From: Kitasatospora sp. NBC_00315
GTDB taxonomy: Bacteria; Actinomycetota; Actinomycetes; Streptomycetales; Streptomycetaceae
Assembly (NCBI RefSeq): GCF_041435095.1
Contig: NZ_CP108025.1
Span: 5,022,001-5,086,000 of the forward strand
Length of the DNA: 64,000 bases
Reading direction: 5' to 3'
Position 1 is the first letter of the stretch, and the number at the start of each line of letters is the position of its first letter. The translations under genes were made by a program, and so were the position numbers. A model generated the notes under the pieces. That model did no database searches. It had not been told where the DNA came from and was given only the letters and a program-made list of their open reading frames with translations. Positions 60,206 to 64,000 of this stretch are shown in pieces.

Positions 60206-61171
60206 GTGACGTACGGCACCGAAGGCGGCGCGCAGGCGCCGGGGGCGCCCGCCGATCCGGCGCCCGGCGCGGCGGCGGCGCTGCTGGCGCCCAGGCTGGC
60301 GCAGTTCGCGGCGGTGGCCCGGCTGGAGCACGTGACGCAGGCGGCGCGGCTGCTGGGCATGCCGCAGCCGACGCTGTCCAGGGCGGTGGCCGCGATGGAG
60401 CGGGATCTCGGGGTCGACCTGCTGGTCCGTCAGGGCCGCACGGTCCGCCTGACCAGGGCGGGCGCTCTGCTGCTGGCCTCGGTCGAACGGGCCCTGGCGG
60501 AGCTCGAACGGGGCGCGGAGGCAGCGCGGGCGGAGGCCGATCCGGCGAGCGGCCGGGTGGCGTTCGGCTTCCTGCACACGATGGGGACGGACGCGGTGCC
60601 GGCCCTGCTGCGCGGATTCCGGGCGGTGCAGCCGCAGATCCGCTTCCAGCTGGTGCAGGACTACACGGCGGCGATGCTGGAGCGGCTGCGCGCCGGGGAG
60701 CTGGATCTCTGTCTGGTCTCCCCGCTGCCGGAGGCACCGGACCTGACGGCCCGCCCGCTGGACGAGCAGCGGCTGACGCTGGTGGTCCCGGCGGACCACC
60801 GGCTGGCGGCCCGGCGGCGGATCCGGCTGGCCGAGGTGGCGCGGGAGCCGTTCGTGGCGGTGGAACAGGGCTACGGGCTGCGGGCGATCACGGACGGGTT
60901 CTGCGCGGAGGCCGGCTTCGTTCCGCGGATCGCCTTCGAGGGCGAGGAGGCCGAGACGCTGCGCGGGCTGGTCGCGGCCGGGTTGGGGGTGGCACTGCTG
61001 CCGCCCGCGCTGGTGGCCAGGCCCGGTGTGGTGGAGTTGGAGGTGACCGCGCCGCGCACCCGGCGGGCGATCGGGCTGGCCTGGGCGACGGGCCGGCCGC
61101 TGACGCCCCCGGTGGAGGTGTTCCGCGACTTCGTGCTGTCCCGGCGGGGGCGGCTGCTGGACCACGGTTGA
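60206..61171 (+). CDS. LysR family transcriptional regulator
   Basis: A 321-residue LysR regulator. The helix-turn-helix is LAQFAAVARLEHVTQAARLL with MPQPTLSRAVAAMERDLGV as the recognition half, followed by the linker and a substrate-binding domain (about residues 115-315) with two lobes. A 25-residue Ala/Pro-rich extension precedes the HTH. GTG 60206 is preferred to GTG 60161 because the latter overlaps the dyad at 60145-60158; ACGGGG lies 6 bases upstream. It is divergent from the MFS gene, so it probably controls that gene and itself. The inducer is unknown. Confidence 0.85.
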   Translation: MTYGTEGGAQAPGAPADPAPGAAAALLAPRLAQFAAVARLEHVTQAARLLGMPQPTLSRAVAAMERDLGVDLLVRQGRTVRLTRAGALLLASVERALAELERGAEAARAEADPASGRVAFGFLHTMGTDAVPALLRGFRAVQPQIRFQLVQDYTAAMLERLRAGELDLCLVSPLPEAPDLTARPLDEQRLTLVVPADHRLAARRRIRLAEVAREPFVAVEQGYGLRAITDGFCAEAGFVPRIAFEGEEAETLRGLVAAGLGVALLPPALVARPGVVELEVTAPRTRRAIGLAWATGRPLTPPVEVFRDFVLSRRGRLLDHG

Positions 61172-61296
61172 GCGCTCGCGGCGGCGCCCGCCCGGGCACG
61201 GGCGGGTGCTCCGGTGCCTCTCCTCGCGCGGACCGGGGCTCTTCGGTGGAACCCGGGGGCCGGATTCGACGCCGGGCCGCGATGATGCTAGGAAAT

Positions 61297-61308
61297 CTAC
61301 GCGCGTAG
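61297..61308. promoter_or_regulatory. CTACGCGCGTAG palindrome, site 4 (add)
   Basis: A perfect 12-bp palindrome ending 4 bp before the TACACT hexamer (61313-61318), the -10 of add; it lies in the promoter spacer. Identical in sequence to site 1 at 16521-16532. Confidence 0.65.
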
Positions 61309-61324
61309 GAGCTACACTCCCGCA

Positions 61325-62473
61325 ATGGAGAAGCAGATCCCCGCCGCCGCGGGCACCACCGGCCCCCGCATCCCCACCCCCGACCAGATCGCCCGTGCTC
61401 CGAAGGTGCTGCTGCACGACCACCTCGACGGTGGACTGCGGCCCGAGACCGTCGTCGAGCTGGCCGCCGCGTGCGGGTACGAGGGGCTTCCCACCACCGA
61501 CCCCGCCAAGCTCGGGCTCTGGTTCCGCGAGGCCGCCGACTCCGGCTCCCTGGTCCGCTACCTGGAGACCTTCGCGCACACCTGCGCCGTGATGCAGACC
61601 CGCGAGGCGCTGGTCAAGGTCGCCGCCGACTGCGCCGAGGATCTCGCCGCGGACGGTGTGGTCTACGCCGAGGTCCGCTACGCCCCCGAACAGCACCTGG
61701 AGGGCGGCCTCACCCTGGACGAGGTCGTCGAGGCGGTCAACGAGGGCTTCCGGCTCGGCGAGGCCGACGCCCGCGCGGCCGGCCACCGGATCCGGGTCGC
61801 CGCCCTGCTCACCGCGATGCGGCACGCCGCCCGCTCGCAGGAGATCGCCGAGCTGGCGAACCGCTACCGGGACCACGGCGTGGTCGGTTTCGACATCGCC
61901 GGCGCCGAGGCGGGCCACCCGCCGACCCGCCACCAGGGCGCGTTCGACTACCTCAAGGGTGAGAACAACCACTTCACCATCCACGCCGGCGAGGCCTTCG
62001 GGCTGCCGTCCATCTGGGAGGCCCTGCAGTGCTGCGGCGCCGACCGACTCGGCCACGGCGTGCGGATCATCGACGACATCACGGTGGCCGAGGACGGCGG
62101 CGTCGAGCTCGGCCGGCTCGCCGCGTACGTGCGCGACAAGCGCATCCCGCTGGAGATGTGTCCGACCTCCAACCTCCAGACGGCGGCGGCGTCCTCCTAC
62201 GCCGAGCACCCGATTGGCCTGCTCAGCCGCCTGAAGTTCCGGGTCACCGTCAACACCGACAACCGGCTGATGAGCGGTACCAGCATGAGCAGGGAGTTCG
62301 GCCACCTGGTGGAGGCGTTCGGCTACCGGCTGGGCGACATGGAGTGGTTCACCGTCAACGCGATGAAGTCGGCGTTCCTGCCCTTCGACGAGCGGCTCGC
62401 GATGATCAACGACGTGATCAAGCCGGGTTACGCCGAGCTCAAGGCGGAGTGGCTGTTCAGCGTCGGCGACTGA
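61325..62473 (+). CDS. add: Adenosine deaminase
   Basis: A 382-residue zinc enzyme that converts adenosine to inosine. The metal ligands are visible: H-x-H in LLHDHLDGGLRPET, the H in IHAGEAFGLPSIW and the D in NTDNRLMSGTSMS; the catalytic glutamate is in HAGEAFG and the LGHGVRI stretch holds another histidine. Length is usual for the bacterial type. ATG 61325 lies 6 bases after TACACT, so the mRNA is probably leaderless, with the CTACGCGCGTAG operator immediately upstream. It closes the nucleoside salvage region. Confidence 0.96.
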   Translation: MEKQIPAAAGTTGPRIPTPDQIARAPKVLLHDHLDGGLRPETVVELAAACGYEGLPTTDPAKLGLWFREAADSGSLVRYLETFAHTCAVMQTREALVKVAADCAEDLAADGVVYAEVRYAPEQHLEGGLTLDEVVEAVNEGFRLGEADARAAGHRIRVAALLTAMRHAARSQEIAELANRYRDHGVVGFDIAGAEAGHPPTRHQGAFDYLKGENNHFTIHAGEAFGLPSIWEALQCCGADRLGHGVRIIDDITVAEDGGVELGRLAAYVRDKRIPLEMCPTSNLQTAAASSYAEHPIGLLSRLKFRVTVNTDNRLMSGTSMSREFGHLVEAFGYRLGDMEWFTVNAMKSAFLPFDERLAMINDVIKPGYAELKAEWLFSVGD

Positions 62474-62706
62474 GCCCGGCGGGACGGCCCGCACCCCTCG
62501 TCGGCCGGTCGGGCGGGCGCCGTCGGCGCGCCCTCGCCCGGCTGGTGGCGCTCATCCGACAAGTAAGCCGTGTGAGTGAACGGGCTTTGATGCGCACGCG
62601 ACGCAGTCACTACGGTGTGCCAGTCATTGCTGACACGGTGTGGCGGCGGGCCTCCTTCGGTGCGCCCGCACGCCGCCCACCGACGAGGACTCAAGGGGAC
62701 CAACTC

Positions 62707-63081
62707 ATGAAGCAGGCCACTCTCAAGGTTGCCGGCGTCGCCGCTCTCGGCGTCGCGATGGCTGCGGCCGCCGCCGGCACCGCATCCGCCGCCCCGGCCG
62801 CCGCAGGCGGACTCGGCCTCCCCACCAGCACGCTGACCAACCCGGCCCTGACCGGCGCCGCGACCAACGCGGTGAGCACGCTGCCCGGCGGCGACAAGCT
62901 CGCCAGCACGGTCGGCACGCTCAGCCCGAGCTCCGGCCAGGCGGTGCCCCCGGAGCTGGCCTCCGTCACCTCCGCCCCGGCCGACCGCGCGGGCGTGCCG
63001 TCCGTCCCGGGCCTGAGCAGCACCCCGGTCGGCGGCCTCACCGGAGTGCTCGGCGGCGCCGGTCTGCCGCTGGGCGGCTGA
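62707..63081 (+). CDS. Small secreted protein of unknown function
   Basis: A 124-residue protein with a clear signal peptide: basic KQATLKVAG start, hydrophobic VAALGVAMAAAAAG and a cleavage site near TASAAPA. The mature part is about 95 residues, rich in Gly, Ser, Thr, Pro and Leu without cysteines, and contains LSSTPVGGLTGVLG. It has no domain I know. ATG 62707 has GGGG 8-12 bases upstream; TACGGT at about 62613-62618 is a candidate -10. A perfect 26-bp hairpin follows its stop. Confidence 0.75.
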   Translation: MKQATLKVAGVAALGVAMAAAAAGTASAAPAAAGGLGLPTSTLTNPALTGAATNAVSTLPGGDKLASTVGTLSPSSGQAVPPELASVTSAPADRAGVPSVPGLSSTPVGGLTGVLGGAGLPLGG

Positions 63082-63100
63082 CGCACGGCGAACGGTACGC

Positions 63101-63157
63101 GTACGGCGCCGGGCCGCCCGCCCCCGGGGTTCGGGGGCGGGCGGCCCGGCGCCGTAC
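63101..63157. terminator. Perfect 26-bp hairpin between secreted protein and pspC genes
   Basis: Arms 63101-63126 and 63132-63157, starting GTACGGCGCCGGG, are exact complements with a 5-nt loop (GGGTT). It sits between convergent genes and serves both. Confidence 0.92.
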
Positions 63158-63176
63158 ACCGCTGGGGTGCGGTGGC

Positions 63177-63359
63177 TCACGGCTCCTGCGGCAGCACCAG
63201 CCACAGCGCCAGGTACACCAGGAACTGCGGGCCGGGCAGCAGGCAGGAGACCAGGAAGAGCACCCGGACGGTCCACGGGGTGAGGCCGAAGCGCTCGGCG
63301 ATCCCGGCGCAGACGCCGGCGATGACACGGTGGTGGCGGGGGCGGGCGAGGCTGCTCAT
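63177..63359 (-). CDS. PspC domain membrane protein
   Basis: A 60-residue protein almost wholly made of a PspC domain: HHRVIAGVCAGIAERFGL, then VRVLFLVSCLLPGPQFLVYL ending in ALWLVLPQEP. It is an integral membrane protein with one or two helices; PspC proteins sense envelope stress in enterobacteria, while the short actinobacterial forms have no proven role. The ATG at 63359 is preceded by a GGAGA-type ribosome binding site. It stands 187 bp from the VanZ-like gene upstream on the same strand. Confidence 0.88.
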   Translation of the reverse strand: MSSLARPRHHRVIAGVCAGIAERFGLTPWTVRVLFLVSCLLPGPQFLVYLALWLVLPQEP

Positions 63360-63546
63360 GGCGGTCTCCGACGAGGTTGCGGCCCGGTTCCGGTCCCTCC
63401 GGCGGGCATGTCCCCATCCTGCGGCCGGGCGGTGGCCCCGGGCGTCGGCCGCGAAGCGGATCCCGCCCCCGGCATCTCACCGGGGTGGCGCGGGCGTTCC
63501 TCGGGGTGGTTCTCGGGGTTCGTCCCCGAGAAGGCCGGCCCGGTGC

Positions 63547-64000
63547 TCAGCGGGCCCGGGGAGCCGGACGGCCGTAGACCGGCAGCGGCGCCGGGCGGGC
63601 GCCGGGCACCGGCGGCGGAGCCGGCGCCTGCACGGGCGGGCGGGGCCGCGCGGGTGCGGGGACGCGAACGCGTACCGCGTGGCGGCGCAGCAGCGCCCGC
63701 CCGGCCGGCACGACGGCGAGATGGACGGAGCAGGCGCCGAGCACGCCCAGCAGGATGTGGTCGACGTCCAGCACGTGACCGGGCACCGAGGAGGCGAGGA
63801 ACTCCAATGCGGTGGCCAGGACCGCGGACAGGCCCGCGACCCGCAGGAACGAGGGCAGCCAGGGCGCCCGCGCCCGCCCGCCCGCCAGCGGGAGCAGCAC
63901 CCCGAGCGGGGCCAGCAGCAGCAGCTCGCAGGCCACCCGCCACAGCGCGGCGCCGCCGCCCTCGGCCAGCGCCCGGCGGACCGACCCGAACGGGCTCAGA
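63547..64000 (-). CDS. VanZ-like membrane protein (truncated by the window edge)
   Basis: The C-terminal part of a VanZ-type protein; the frame stays open to the window end, so the start lies outside. The visible sequence begins LSPFGSVRRALAEGGGAALW and runs into VACELLLLAPLGVLLPLAGG, the conserved membrane region, then two more hydrophobic segments and a Pro/Arg-rich tail. VanZ family members include a teicoplanin-resistance accessory protein, but most streptomycete copies have no known role. The GTG at 63936 is an internal codon and not a likely start. Confidence 0.82.
   Translation of the reverse strand, partial: LSPFGSVRRALAEGGGAALWRVACELLLLAPLGVLLPLAGGRARAPWLPSFLRVAGLSAVLATALEFLASSVPGHVLDVDHILLGVLGACSVHLAVVPAGRALLRRHAVRVRVPAPARPRPPVQAPAPPPVPGARPAPLPVYGRPAPRAR

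Overview
This is a very GC-rich chromosomal segment with GTG/TTG starts, leaderless promoters, SCO4848-type and PerM-type genes, and long GC hairpins between convergent genes. These point to Streptomycetaceae (Streptomyces or Kitasatospora). As I recall the S. coelicolor core chromosome, the gene order follows it (sucCD, purNH, folD, mdh, trpS, D-Ala-D-Ala carboxypeptidase/SCO4848, sdhCDAB, bmp/cdd/deoA, add), so most of this is conserved housekeeping DNA with some less usual modules.

Layout. 0.3-0.7 kb: a stand-alone cobalamin-binding mutase small subunit (icmB-like). 0.8-9.3 kb: a five-gene divergent module, DUF5691 and a SWIM zinc-finger protein on the minus strand, and a MoxR AAA+ ATPase, a DUF5682 protein and a VWA protein on the plus strand. 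9.6-19.0 kb: succinyl-CoA synthetase, a LuxR-HTH/sigma-like membrane regulator, a PerM-like membrane protein, and purN-purH. 19.0-26.6 kb: small membrane proteins, folD, mdh, a CNNM/CBS transporter-like protein, trpS and a 2H phosphoesterase. 26.7-35.8 kb: a cell-envelope glycopolymer group (Stealth phosphotransferase, a two-domain GT2/CDP-glycerol transferase, a GT2, a YihY membrane protein, a methyltransferase). 35.8-42.5 kb: a D,D-carboxypeptidase, an SCO4848-type protein, an IS30-family element and sdhCDAB. 42.7-50.9 kb: a lipoprotein, an OHCU-decarboxylase-like protein, an SDR, a methylmalonyl-CoA-mutase-type large chain, a sedolisin protease and an M20 amidohydrolase. 51.3-62.5 kb: nucleoside uptake and salvage (BMP ABC transporter, cdd, deoA, MFS/LysR pair, add). 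The right edge has a small secreted protein, PspC and a VanZ-like gene cut by the window end.

Main observations. (1) A 12-bp palindrome CTACGCGCGTAG (perfect or near perfect) occurs in four promoter regions: upstream of purN, of the BMP transporter operon, of deoA and of add. At the three salvage promoters it overlaps or abuts the -10, so I propose a nucleoside/purine regulon. (2) The deoA promoter -10 and operator lie in the left arm of a perfect 19-bp hairpin that could terminate the upstream operon but could not fully form in deoA's own transcript. (3) The IS30-family element sits in the apex of a ~20-bp-stem terminator that once separated the SCO4848-type gene from sdhB. (4) The MoxR/VWA/DUF5682/SWIM/DUF5691 module is functionally undefined; DUF5682 carries histidine and glutamate motifs reminiscent of TraB/ChaN-type hydrolases. 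No CRISPR array, rRNA, tRNA, prophage or secondary-metabolite cluster was found.
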